From positions 124,001-188,000 of the forward strand of contig UQWI01000003.1 in the NCBI GenBank assembly GCA_900544765.1: 64,000 nt of DNA. Reading direction: 5' to 3'. A program made the position numbers and the translations under genes. Position 1 is the first letter of the stretch, and the number at the start of each line of letters is the position of its first letter. Positions 24,056 to 31,523 of this stretch are shown piece after piece. The notes beneath the pieces are model-generated. The model saw nothing but the letters and a program-made list of their open reading frames with translations, was not told the origin of the DNA and searched no databases. Source of the DNA: an uncultured Eubacteriales bacterium (lineage in GTDB: Bacteria > Bacillota > Clostridia > Oscillospirales > Oscillospiraceae).

Positions 24056-24086
24056 TTGACTTTTGCGTTACACAAAGGTTTATAGT
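24056..24086 (+). promoter_or_regulatory. MerR-type promoter with 19-base spacer
   Basis: TTGACT (24056-24061) and TATAGT (24081-24086) are separated by 19 bases instead of 17, the signature of promoters twisted into register by MerR regulators. A short dyad CTTT(N10)AAAG sits inside the spacer. It points into the ABC transporter operon, away from the merR gene. Confidence 0.7.
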
Positions 24087-24150
24087 TCATTCTAGCATAA
24101 AGCCTTGCGGAAATCAATGGATTACAGCGCAGTTTAGGAGGAATGACTGC

Positions 24151-25002
24151 ATGATAGAGCTGAACCAGGTGACGAAGCGGTACGGCCAGGCGTCCGTACT
24201 GAAAAACATCACCCTGACAATCGACGAGCCGGGCATCTACTGCCTGCTGGGCAGGAACGGCGCGGGTAAAACGACGCTTCTCAAGTCCATAGCGGGGTAT
24301 CAGAATATTACCTCCGGCAGCATCAAGGTCGACGGCAAGGAGATAACGACCTCCACTTTGGATACGGGCGTCAGCTATATCGAGAACTTTGCCAAGCACT
24401 TCAACCTCCCGGTGCGCAAGCTGCTGAAGATTGCTTCCGAAGTGAACCCCAGCTACGATTACGACTTCGCCTCGGAAATGATGGAGCGCTTCGAGCTGGA
24501 CGGGAAGAAGAAGTTCAACCACCTCTCCCTCGGCATGAAAACGATGGTCTCTACCATCATCTGCCTGGCGAGCAGCAAGGAGGTAATTTTGCTGGATGAG
24601 CCGGTTCTCGGCTTCGACGCCATCATGCGCGTGGAGTTCTACGACATGCTCACGGAGAGCTTTAAAAAGCACCCGCGCATAATCATCGTGTCCACCCACA
24701 TCATCGAGGAAATTGCAAAGACTATCGATAAGCTCATTATCATCGACAAGGGCAGCATTCGCTTCTTCGACACGCTGCAATCCGTCGGGACAAAGGCGTT
24801 CAGCGTCAGTGGCTTGCAGCGGGACGTGGAGACGGCCACCCGAGGGCTGAAGGTCATCGGTCAGGACACCGTCGGCGGGCTTGTGACGTGCTGCATCTTC
24901 GACACCCCGCCGCAGGAGAGCGCGTCGATTGAAGTCCGTCCGCTGTCTTTGCAGGACTTCTTCATCCAAATGGTCGGACACAAGGGAGGTGCGAAAAGAT
25001 GA
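24151..25002 (+). CDS. ABC transporter ATP-binding protein
   Basis: 283 residues. Walker A GRNGAGKT at 34-41, an LSLGM signature at 125-129 (a degenerate LSGGQ), Walker B VILLDEP at 145-151, and a switch histidine in VSTHIIEE. The C-terminal 80 residues form an accessory domain. It powers the membrane partner encoded by the overlapping next gene. The pattern (MerR, then ATPase, then small permease) resembles export systems for peptides or drugs in Firmicutes. AGGAGG lies upstream of ATG 24151. Confidence 0.92.
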   Translation: MIELNQVTKRYGQASVLKNITLTIDEPGIYCLLGRNGAGKTTLLKSIAGYQNITSGSIKVDGKEITTSTLDTGVSYIENFAKHFNLPVRKLLKIASEVNPSYDYDFASEMMERFELDGKKKFNHLSLGMKTMVSTIICLASSKEVILLDEPVLGFDAIMRVEFYDMLTESFKKHPRIIIVSTHIIEEIAKTIDKLIIIDKGSIRFFDTLQSVGTKAFSVSGLQRDVETATRGLKVIGQDTVGGLVTCCIFDTPPQESASIEVRPLSLQDFFIQMVGHKGGAKR

Positions 25003-25646
25003 CGGCAATTTTTGCGATAATAAAGCGCCTGCTCGCAAGCAACAGAATAAGCTACATCGTCACGGCTCTGGTGGTTGTCTGCGCCACCTCTTCTGGCGAG
25101 ACTGTGCTGAGCAACGGAAATTACACCTGGCTGCTGGCCGTATTCGCCCCCTTCTTCTTCGTGTTCTACGACTTCTCCAAGCTGATGCACCTGGGGGCGA
25201 GCAAGCGGGACTATTTTGCCGGCTGCCTTATAAGCTACGTCCTGCTGGCCTTCTGCATTTCACTGCTCAACACGCTTATACATTTAATAATAGACCCCGC
25301 CTATTCGGCGCAAACCGTCATCAACATGATGGACGTGTGCGGCTGGACGGAAAACGGTATTGTCGTCGCCGGTTTGCAGCAGATGCTCTTCCTGCTGCTT
25401 GTGATGGTCTTTCTCCATGTACTGCTGTCCATGCAGGCACACTGGTACGGCTGGCTGACGGATGCAATTCTGGTTGCCATTATCAGCGTTTTCACGCCGA
25501 TTGCCTCGCTGCGCGCCGTACTGGGCCAGTTCTTCGGGCTTGTCATGTTCAACTCCAACGCCCTTTTGCACATCGGCATCTGCCTGCTGCTCAGCGCCGC
25601 GCTGTCCCTCGCCGGGCTCGTGGTTCTCAAGCGCAAGACGCTGTAG
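24999..25646 (+). CDS. ABC transporter permease (ABC-2-like)
   Basis: 215 residues with about six hydrophobic segments (near residues 18-32, 42-62, 78-98, 122-145, 152-172, 183-205). Starts with a four-base ATGA overlap with the ATPase gene, so stoichiometric coupling is expected. No periplasmic-binding protein is encoded nearby, which favours export. Substrate cannot be deduced. Confidence 0.85.
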   Translation: MTAIFAIIKRLLASNRISYIVTALVVVCATSSGETVLSNGNYTWLLAVFAPFFFVFYDFSKLMHLGASKRDYFAGCLISYVLLAFCISLLNTLIHLIIDPAYSAQTVINMMDVCGWTENGIVVAGLQQMLFLLLVMVFLHVLLSMQAHWYGWLTDAILVAIISVFTPIASLRAVLGQFFGLVMFNSNALLHIGICLLLSAALSLAGLVVLKRKTL

Positions 25647-25661
25647 ACGCGAGGTGCGGAC

Positions 25662-26111
25662 ATGATTCGGATTAAAGCGGTTGACGAGCAGAACATAATG
25701 GACGTGTGCGAACTGACGTCGTATCAAAGCTGCACCGGCGCGCCTGCGATGTGCCGGCTTTACTGCAACGCGATTTCCATAGCGGAAACGAAATACAATC
25801 CAGAGTTGCACCCCAACGCAATCTACAGCAACAATGCGCTGATTGGCTTTTTTATGTACGAACGCTCGGAGGAAGAGGCTGAGACGGCAATCATCTGCCG
25901 CTTCATGCTCGACGACAGGTTCCGGCACATGGGTCTCGAGGAGCAGGCCTTCGCGCATGTGCTGAGGGGTCTGAAGATTCAGGGCGTCAAAAAAGTCATC
26001 TCAACAGCGGATGCTGCAGATGAAGATTTGAAAGAGCTGTACCTTCCCTTCGGCTTTCACCCCGCAGGCGGTACAAGCAGAGCCGTATCCCGCTACGAAT
26101 TGGAATTATAA
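25662..26111 (+). CDS. GNAT-family N-acetyltransferase
   Basis: 149 residues. The GNAT fold is recognised from the strand ALIGFFMYERSEEE, followed by ETAIICRFMLDDRFRHMGLEEQAF, where RHMGLEEQ is a variant of the acetyl-CoA binding motif A (Q/RxxGxG/A), and the C-terminal ELYLPFGFHPAGG. It resembles spermidine/diamine acetyltransferase-like proteins. The acceptor is unknown. It is 15 bases downstream of the permease, so it belongs to the MerR-controlled operon and may modify the compound that the ABC system exports. Confidence 0.75.
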   Translation: MIRIKAVDEQNIMDVCELTSYQSCTGAPAMCRLYCNAISIAETKYNPELHPNAIYSNNALIGFFMYERSEEEAETAIICRFMLDDRFRHMGLEEQAFAHVLRGLKIQGVKKVISTADAADEDLKELYLPFGFHPAGGTSRAVSRYELEL

Positions 26112-26141
26112 GTTAGATTCATACAACATGGAGGAATTATT

Positions 26142-26801
26142 ATGAAGAAAATCATTTCACTTGTACTGTGTATTCTATTAAGCGCTTTCGTTCTGTCCGG
26201 CTGCTCCAGCAGTGACGAACCCTTTGTGGAAAAGAGCTACACCCCGGACACGCAGGTCAGCGAGATAAGCCTTGACGTGCAGGACCGGGAAATCGAAGTG
26301 TCTCTGTCCGATGACAGTCAGATCCACATCCAGTATTATGAAAACAGCAAGGAGTTCTACGAAGTCTCCGTCTCCGGCGGCGTGCTGACCATGAACAGCG
26401 CCAGCGACAAGGCGTGGACGGACTACATCGGCATGGCTGCCCCCTCAGAGTACCGCAAGATATCTCTGCAGGTACCCGACAGCCTGCTGGACAGCCTCAC
26501 CCTGGCCACGACGAACGAGGATGTTACACTCCCCGCCCTGTCCGTAAACGGAAGCATAAGCATTTCCTCCAACGGAGGCAACATCACCTTCGTGGACCTG
26601 GGCGTAGGGGACAGCCTGACGCTGAACGTAAAGAACGGGGATATTACCGGCACGGTTATAGGCGGCTATGACGACTTCGCTATTCAGAGCGAAATAAAGA
26701 GCGGCAGCAGCACCCTGCCTGACAGCAAAACCGGCGGCGAGAAAACGCTGGATGTCACCTGCAATAACGGCGATGTAAATATCGAGTTCGTAAACGGCTG
26801 A
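26142..26801 (+). CDS. DUF4097 lipoprotein (surface beta-helix-like)
   Basis: 219 residues. Signal peptide with lipobox LSGC (Cys20). The rest is a beta-rich DUF4097-type domain with repeating strands such as LTLATTNEDVTLP, SISISSNGGNITF and LTLNVKNGDITG, ending VTCNNGDVNIEFVNG. DUF4097 proteins often accompany ABC exporters and envelope-stress regulators; function is not established. TGGAGGAAT Shine-Dalgarno upstream. It is the last gene of the operon and is followed by a terminator. Confidence 0.85.
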   Translation: MKKIISLVLCILLSAFVLSGCSSSDEPFVEKSYTPDTQVSEISLDVQDREIEVSLSDDSQIHIQYYENSKEFYEVSVSGGVLTMNSASDKAWTDYIGMAAPSEYRKISLQVPDSLLDSLTLATTNEDVTLPALSVNGSISISSNGGNITFVDLGVGDSLTLNVKNGDITGTVIGGYDDFAIQSEIKSGSSTLPDSKTGGEKTLDVTCNNGDVNIEFVNG

Positions 26802-26810
26802 GCGCACGAA

Positions 26811-26840
26811 AAATCGGCAAGGGAGTACCCTTGCCGATTT
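26811..26840 (+). terminator. Intrinsic terminator of ABC/GNAT operon
   Basis: Perfect 13-base stem AAATCGGCAAGGG / CCCTTGCCGATTT with loop AGTA. T-rich at the 3' side. Confidence 0.9.
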
Positions 26841-27292
26841 ACTTTGTGAGCTTTTAGCGCAGCACTTGACGTCGCAAACGAACGAAGAATAATACGGACC
26901 GCGCCTGTACATATAGCGAGGGAAACCATCACGGCTTTGCTCTGGAGTACATTCTTTGTTTGCATAGCAGCTATACTTTTGGTTTAATATTCTTTGGCAG
27001 CAATTCCTGCAATATTGTCCATCTGCGCACCGTTCACCCAGCGCCTGCATACCCGACTCAGCATTAGGGTTTCAGGGAACAGGAAAAATGATGCTCAGCG
27101 TATTGACAATATAAACAATAACGTTTACATTGAATATGCCGTGAAATAAAACAGGGTGAGCTATGGCTGCGGTAAATGTGAATATCAGCATTAGCTCAAA
27201 CTTGCGGCTACAGCTTTAAGCGTTTTACAAAGATACAGCACGCGGCCGGCTGAGGCCGCTTTTCCAATGCGGAAACCAAGGAGGAAAACTAT
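26841..27292 (+). promoter_or_regulatory. Long leader: promoter, short leader frame and terminator-like hairpin
   Basis: About 450 bases without a main gene. TTGACA (27103-27108), a 17-base spacer and TACATT (27126-27131) make a good promoter. An 18-codon frame (27163-27219, MAAVNVNISISSNLRLQL) with a weak GGGTG site follows. At 27242-27263 GCGGCC / GGCCGC followed by TTTT resembles a terminator, just ahead of the next gene. The layout suggests attenuation. The part before 27100 shows nothing recognisable. Confidence 0.5.
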
Positions 27293-27652
27293 ATGAGTAC
27301 CATTGAAGTCGTGGTCACCGAAACCGCCTGCGCAGGAAAAGTTGACGAGCTCATAGGCCGCGTCCCGGAACTGGTCGAGGGGTGGACCAATCAGCTGACG
27401 GCGTGCGAATCCGCCGGACAGACGCTGTTGGAGCTGCCGAGCTTCGAGTTGAGCGCGAAGAATTCCAACAACTTTCAGGTCATCGGCATGCTCTACAAGG
27501 TAATCTACGATTTTCAACGCGAACATGAGCTGCCCGAAATCGTCCGCATACTGTGTGACAGTAAGGCCACGGCCAAGATGTACCGGCAGATATACAACTT
27601 TTACATCGCGCCCACCAAAGCCGATCGCTTGAATGACGGGGACTGGGATTGA
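27293..27652 (+). CDS. Hypothetical protein, 119 residues
   Basis: ATG 27293 has a good AAGGAGG Shine-Dalgarno. The protein is soluble and predicted mostly helical, with no signal peptide or membrane segment. Notable segments: a short beta-like start STIEVVVTETACAGKVDELI, a cysteine-bearing middle (NQLTACESAGQTLLELPSFEL), and a helical end (YRQIYNFYIAP, then RLNDGDWD). I do not recognise the family. It is monocistronic with a leader that looks regulated. No functional link to the restriction-modification operon downstream on the other strand is visible. Confidence 0.7.
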   Translation: MSTIEVVVTETACAGKVDELIGRVPELVEGWTNQLTACESAGQTLLELPSFELSAKNSNNFQVIGMLYKVIYDFQREHELPEIVRILCDSKATAKMYRQIYNFYIAPTKADRLNDGDWD

Positions 27653-27727
27653 CACACGCCAGTTCATGGGAAAAACACGGCGTGAAGGCAAATACCGGCC
27701 GCGCAGCTGATGAAAGCGGCAATAAAA

Positions 27728-27761
27728 AACACCGTGGCCAAGCGCGCTTGGCCACGGTGTT
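27728..27761. terminator. Perfect 34-base palindrome between convergent units
   Basis: AACACCGTGGCCAAGCG followed at once by its exact complement. On the minus strand the hairpin is followed by six T, so it can terminate the restriction-modification operon coming from the right. Confidence 0.75.
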
Positions 27762-27831
27762 CCCTATTTCTGAGCTGCAATTTCACGGCCGCGGCCTCCG
27801 GCAGACGGCTGCGCGTTATTCCGGGCTCTAA

Positions 27832-27861
27832 CCGCCGTCCAGGCAAAAACGGCGGCGTTTT
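27832..27861 (+). terminator. Terminator of the hypothetical gene
   Basis: CCGCCGT / ACGGCGG stem with a ten-base loop followed by CGTTTT. It lies 180 bases downstream of the hypothetical gene on the plus strand. Confidence 0.6.
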
Positions 27862-27907
27862 CGCAATTTCAGGAACGCGCGCGTCCCTTAAAGCCGGCCC
27901 TCTGGTC

Positions 27908-28654
27908 TCACTTCCTAAACACAAACAAATACTCATGCGCGATCAGCAGGAAGTTATACTTCACACTGTTGGTCTTCCAATAGCCGGTCGCCTTACAGTT
28001 GTGCTGCTCTTTGATTATAAGCTCTTTCAGCTGGAAGCCCGCGTCCTGGAAGATGCGCATCACCTCGAATGACATGGGAACCATGCAGCCCTTTTGCCTT
28101 GTGTCGCCCATGAGTATGGCGCAAAATTTACCTTTCTTGAGCACTCGGCGGCACTCTGCGGCTACAGGTCTCATCGCCTCCAGAAAATCCTTAACCTTTA
28201 AGCGGGATAAGTCCGCTTCAATGTCCTCGCTGTACTTGATAATATTGGCGTATGGAGGGTGCGTGCAGATTAGGTCAATACTGTCATCCGGAATGAAGTC
28301 AAGGTTTCGGGCGTCACCTTTTCTTATGTAAACTTTACCCTCAGCTCCATCATGCTCAAAGCAGCTCTTTTCTCTGCATCGCTCAAGCGCGACGTCGTTG
28401 ACATCAATGCCTATGATATCGCGGTTCAGCAGCTTGGCCTCCACAAGCGTAGTGCCGCCCCCAGCGAACTGGTCGAGCACCAAGTCCCCCTCCTGTGAGT
28501 AGCGCAGCAGGATATTTCGCGGTATGTATGGAGACCAGTTCCCCCGCCATTTTGCGTCATGCGTAGCCCAATCGCCGCGTTTGGGGAAAGACCAATGGGT
28601 TGTCATTTCGAGCTCGAAATTCTCCGGCTCCCACTTTGTAATTCTCTTTGCCAT
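27908..28654 (-). CDS. DNA methyltransferase (N6-adenine/N4-cytosine), second MTase of the locus
   Basis: 248 residues from ATG 28654, which shares its A with the stop codon of the upstream gene (TGATG). An N-terminal TTHWSFPKRGDWATH and RGNWSPYIPRNILLRY region precedes SAM-binding motif I (FAGGGT, 63-68) and the catalytic motif IV THPPY (131-135), in place of the DPPY/SPPY form. So motif I comes before IV and the target-recognition region is short. The family methylates DNA in type II systems. In DpnII cassettes of streptococci the second enzyme (DpnA) handles single-stranded GATC; whether this protein has that role, or a different specificity together with the gene upstream, is open. Confidence 0.85.
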   Translation of the reverse strand: MAKRITKWEPENFELEMTTHWSFPKRGDWATHDAKWRGNWSPYIPRNILLRYSQEGDLVLDQFAGGGTTLVEAKLLNRDIIGIDVNDVALERCREKSCFEHDGAEGKVYIRKGDARNLDFIPDDSIDLICTHPPYANIIKYSEDIEADLSRLKVKDFLEAMRPVAAECRRVLKKGKFCAILMGDTRQKGCMVPMSFEVMRIFQDAGFQLKELIIKEQHNCKATGYWKTNSVKYNFLLIAHEYLFVFRK

Positions 28655-29190
28655 CACTTGAAATTCTCTGCCTCAAGTCCAAATCTGCCAAGAAGTGCAT
28701 TCATAGAGAACCATCTGCCGGCCTTAGTCGGATAATTGCAGTCCTCCTGTCCCCAGATCCATTTATATACCTTGAGAATTGCTTCGACCGGAATACCTAC
28801 AGTATCTCTAAGGCACATCCTGCTCAGAACACAATCCGGCTCTTCCCCACGGCAGACACGGTACAGCGCTTCGATAAGCAAAACAGCGCTTTCCTTATCG
28901 TATTCATACTTTTCAGCTATGTCGTCGCTTATCTCTCCGTGACTAATCAGCCACAGGCTTTCTTCATAAGGGTTATAAATAAAAACCATGAAGTCGTTTC
29001 GGGACAATCTTCCGAAGTTACGCTTGCCTCCGGGCTTATTGATTGCAATTATCTCGCCCGTGCTTACACGCTCCACCTCATACAAAAGGTAAGGAATGTT
29101 CAGCAAATCATTTCTGAACTCATCCTGCTCTTTGTTTTCAATTTCTAAAGGTACTAGATTTGCTCTATATTTGAATACATTTTTTGCCAC
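28654..29190 (-). CDS. Unrecognised protein inside the DpnII operon
   Basis: 178 residues when started at GTG 29190, preferred because AAGGGG lies six bases upstream; a GTG at 29205 that overlaps the DpnII stop codon is the alternative (183 residues). I do not recognise it. No signal peptide or membrane segments. It has a basic central segment GKRNFGRLSRNDFMVFI, a helix-rich acidic middle and a tryptophan-rich end (VYKWIWGQEDCNYP, AGRWFSMNALLGRF). No PD-ExK or HNH pattern is convincing. It is translationally coupled to both neighbours: upstream to the restriction enzyme and downstream to the second methyltransferase. That makes a role in this restriction-modification system likely, for example as a second nuclease, specificity or control subunit. 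Confidence 0.75.
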   Translation of the reverse strand: MAKNVFKYRANLVPLEIENKEQDEFRNDLLNIPYLLYEVERVSTGEIIAINKPGGKRNFGRLSRNDFMVFIYNPYEESLWLISHGEISDDIAEKYEYDKESAVLLIEALYRVCRGEEPDCVLSRMCLRDTVGIPVEAILKVYKWIWGQEDCNYPTKAGRWFSMNALLGRFGLEAENFK

Positions 29191-29201
29191 GCCAATCCCC
29201 T

Positions 29202-30062
29202 TCACCTAAATACTTTTGTAATGATGCCGTCCTCAAGATCTTTGATGTTGTATATGTGCTCCATGGCGTCAAAGGTCTCCTCAAGGTTGTGTCTGGCATT
29301 CATCCAGCCTTTGCCGTCGGTGAACCACACAAAGGTAAAGCCGCCGATGCCGTCTGTTTCGAGAGCCAGCGTTTTATAGCTGCGCGCGGTCTCGTTTAGC
29401 TTGCTGCCGCTGCTTCCGTAGAAGTTCGTCTCAATACCGTAAATCATACTTGGTGCCCGGACAACAAAGTCAAAGCGCTTCTCCATCTTGCCCTGATTGG
29501 AAATAGCGGAAAGATCTATACCCCACTTTCCCGTTATCTGGTGTATGTACATCTCTTTAAAGTAGGTTTCATCCCTTATGAATCCCGCTTTTTCGATAAA
29601 ACGCTCGACCAGATCTTCCATGAGGTGTCCTCCGCGATTCTTGCGTCCGTTGGAGTCCAGCCCGGTTTCAACACCCGCCGCATAGTCGACTGTGTTGTTT
29701 ATAATGTGGTTTTCCAGAAGATCGAAAAGGCCCGTTTGCCGCATGAAGTAAGAATACCGCTCCGGCTCAGCGCCCTCAGAGTCAAACTTATAGAGGACTC
29801 CTCCGTTTTCATCCTGGCAGTATATATCATTGGCCCTCACCGCTAAAAGCAGCGGAATGCACTTTATAACTTCCGGGTACTTCTTTATCAAGCTGCAAAA
29901 ATCGGCTTCAATGCTCTTGGAGCCGATGAGCGAGTTCAGCATATTCAACTCGATTTTAATTCCGTCAATGTTGCGGTAAACCTTATCGAAATCAGTGTAG
30001 TAGCCGTAGTCGGCTATGCTGTTGCGAAAACTTGAAAGCCACTTGTTGAAGTCTCTGCGCAT
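29202..30062 (-). CDS. dpnII: DpnII-family type II restriction endonuclease (GATC)
   Basis: 286 residues, the expected size for DpnII/MboI-type enzymes. Conserved blocks are clear: GRKNRGGHLMEDLVERFI, GKWGIDLSAISNQGKMEKRFDFVVRAP, and YGIETNFYGSSGSKLNETARSYK. The Asp in RFDF and the Glu in IETNFY form the PD-(D/E)xK-like active site with an unusual ExN ending, as in the family. It cleaves unmethylated GATC in DNA. ATG 30062 follows AGGGGG. It lies 24 bases downstream of the dam-like methyltransferase, so host protection is made first. Confidence 0.92.
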   Translation of the reverse strand: MRRDFNKWLSSFRNSIADYGYYTDFDKVYRNIDGIKIELNMLNSLIGSKSIEADFCSLIKKYPEVIKCIPLLLAVRANDIYCQDENGGVLYKFDSEGAEPERYSYFMRQTGLFDLLENHIINNTVDYAAGVETGLDSNGRKNRGGHLMEDLVERFIEKAGFIRDETYFKEMYIHQITGKWGIDLSAISNQGKMEKRFDFVVRAPSMIYGIETNFYGSSGSKLNETARSYKTLALETDGIGGFTFVWFTDGKGWMNARHNLEETFDAMEHIYNIKDLEDGIITKVFR

Positions 30063-30086
30063 TTTCAGCCCCCTGTATCCACGTTT

Positions 30087-31127
30087 TTAGAAATTAGATA
30101 TAAGTAATTCGCTTATTTTGCCCCTTGCGGCACTGTTAGAGTTAATCATTCTTGAGGCGGAAACCCTGCCAATTCTATAAGACGAATATAGCTTATCAAA
30201 AAAGTTGTCGTTTTCGTCCGCGTTCCTGGGGTCCGAATTGCTTAAAACCACTTTTGCACCTTTTGTACTCATTTCATCAAAGAACATTGCCAGCCTAATC
30301 TGCTCGCCGTCGTCAAATTCCCTTTCGCTGTAGGACGTGAAATTTGCCGTATCCGTCAGCGGCCGATAGGGCGGATCAAAGTAAACGAAGGTGTGCTCGT
30401 CTATGAAATCAGCAGACTTTGTATAGTCGCCGCAGGCTATTTGTACGTTTTTCAGCTTCGCAGAAACAGTGTGCAGGTTATCCCCATCGCAGATAAGAGG
30501 GTTCTTGTATGAGCCGATCGGCACGTTGAACTGCCCCTTGCGGTTAACGCGGTAAAGGCCGTTGAAGCAGGTGCGATTCAGGAAAATCATCAGCGCCGCC
30601 TTCTCAACATTTACGCCTTTCTCAAGGGCAATGGAGTTGAAACGCTCTCTTTTAGTTATGTAAACTTCTCGCCTTGCTTCCAGGTCCATCTTTAGATACT
30701 CAGTCTGCATTTTCTCCAGGCGATCAATAAGTTCATCGACGCAGTCCCGTACAGCCAGGTAAGTGTTGATTAGCTCAGCATTTATGTCGCTGATGTACAC
30801 AGCCTCAAGCTCATATTTGCTCAAAATATCGAAAAGCACGGCCCCGCCGCCTACAAACGGCTCCGCGTACCTGGTTACATTTGCATCATCGAAAGGGTAA
30901 TACTTCTCGATTTCCGTCAGCAGCTGTCCCTTGCCTCCGGCCCACTTCAGGAACGGCCGCACTTTAGGTACGCCTATTTTGGCGGCGCTCGTGTCTCCCG
31001 GCTTTTGAGCGCCATCCGACACGCCAAACGTGCGCCCCGCCGCTGTCCTGCCTTCGGCGCACGCCGACGCGCACCGCTGCGTAACGTCCCTCTTTTCACC
31101 GGCTGTTTTTGCAGACATCAATCCCAT
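30087..31127 (-). CDS. dpnM: Dam-family DNA adenine methyltransferase (GATC, DpnM-like)
   Basis: 346 residues from ATG 31127 (GGAGG upstream). Alpha-class order is visible: motif X PFLKWAGGKGQ (58-68), motif I AEPFVGGGAVLFD (88-100), TRD with RVNRKGQFNVPIG, and motif IV DPPY (251-254). It methylates adenine in GATC, protecting host DNA from the DpnII enzyme. The first 50 or so residues are an extension rich in Ala, Gly and Arg, encoded by conspicuously GC-rich DNA compared with the rest of the gene; they may be a later addition or a linker of unknown role. Confidence 0.92.
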   Translation of the reverse strand: MGLMSAKTAGEKRDVTQRCASACAEGRTAAGRTFGVSDGAQKPGDTSAAKIGVPKVRPFLKWAGGKGQLLTEIEKYYPFDDANVTRYAEPFVGGGAVLFDILSKYELEAVYISDINAELINTYLAVRDCVDELIDRLEKMQTEYLKMDLEARREVYITKRERFNSIALEKGVNVEKAALMIFLNRTCFNGLYRVNRKGQFNVPIGSYKNPLICDGDNLHTVSAKLKNVQIACGDYTKSADFIDEHTFVYFDPPYRPLTDTANFTSYSEREFDDGEQIRLAMFFDEMSTKGAKVVLSNSDPRNADENDNFFDKLYSSYRIGRVSASRMINSNSAARGKISELLISNF

Positions 31128-31523
31128 ACAATTACCTCCATGGCATGAAAGCATTGTATTCTATATCGCAAATAAACGCAATATCAAATTTAGGTATTTC
31201 CCAAGTGTCCACCCGAATACCACGCGGTTGTTACGCCGTCTGCCGTCTTTAAAACCTCGCCGGCTCCAGTCAGGCGCTCCGGCCTGTTTCTCTTCAGTCT
31301 GGATGATTACAGGCACATGCGGAAAAGCTTCGCGTCCCGAATCCGGCGCACCTCCTATACCATCGACCCGTCGCTGGCTACCCATACCATCAGGGCAAGG
31401 CTGAAGGGCCTGCTGCCTGAAATCCACAGGCAGCAGGCCCTCTATACTGCTTGAACAATTTCTTGCCCAATTATTGTTTCGTTTTTCGGATCCGTTCCTT
31501 GCCGACGCCGTTTCTAATTTGGT
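31128..31523. promoter_or_regulatory. R-M operon promoter and untranslated spacer with hairpin
   Basis: On the minus strand, TTGCGT (31181-31176), 17 bases, TACAAT (31158-31153) precede the methyltransferase gene. Further right, GGGCCTGCTGCCTG (31406-31419) and CAGGCAGCAGGCCC (31427-31440) form a perfect hairpin without a T-run, positioned to receive transcription from the hydrogenase operon. A plus-strand frame from about 31193 to 31454 without a start codon is protein-like (for example SLDDYRHMRKSFASRIRR) and may be a remnant; not certain. Confidence 0.5.

Noticed and set aside
23248..25038. A 596-codon frame that would fuse an N-terminal extension to MerR
   Set aside because: The extension runs antisense over the ABC ATPase gene; the MerR helix-turn-helix begins at 24039, as usual for the family.
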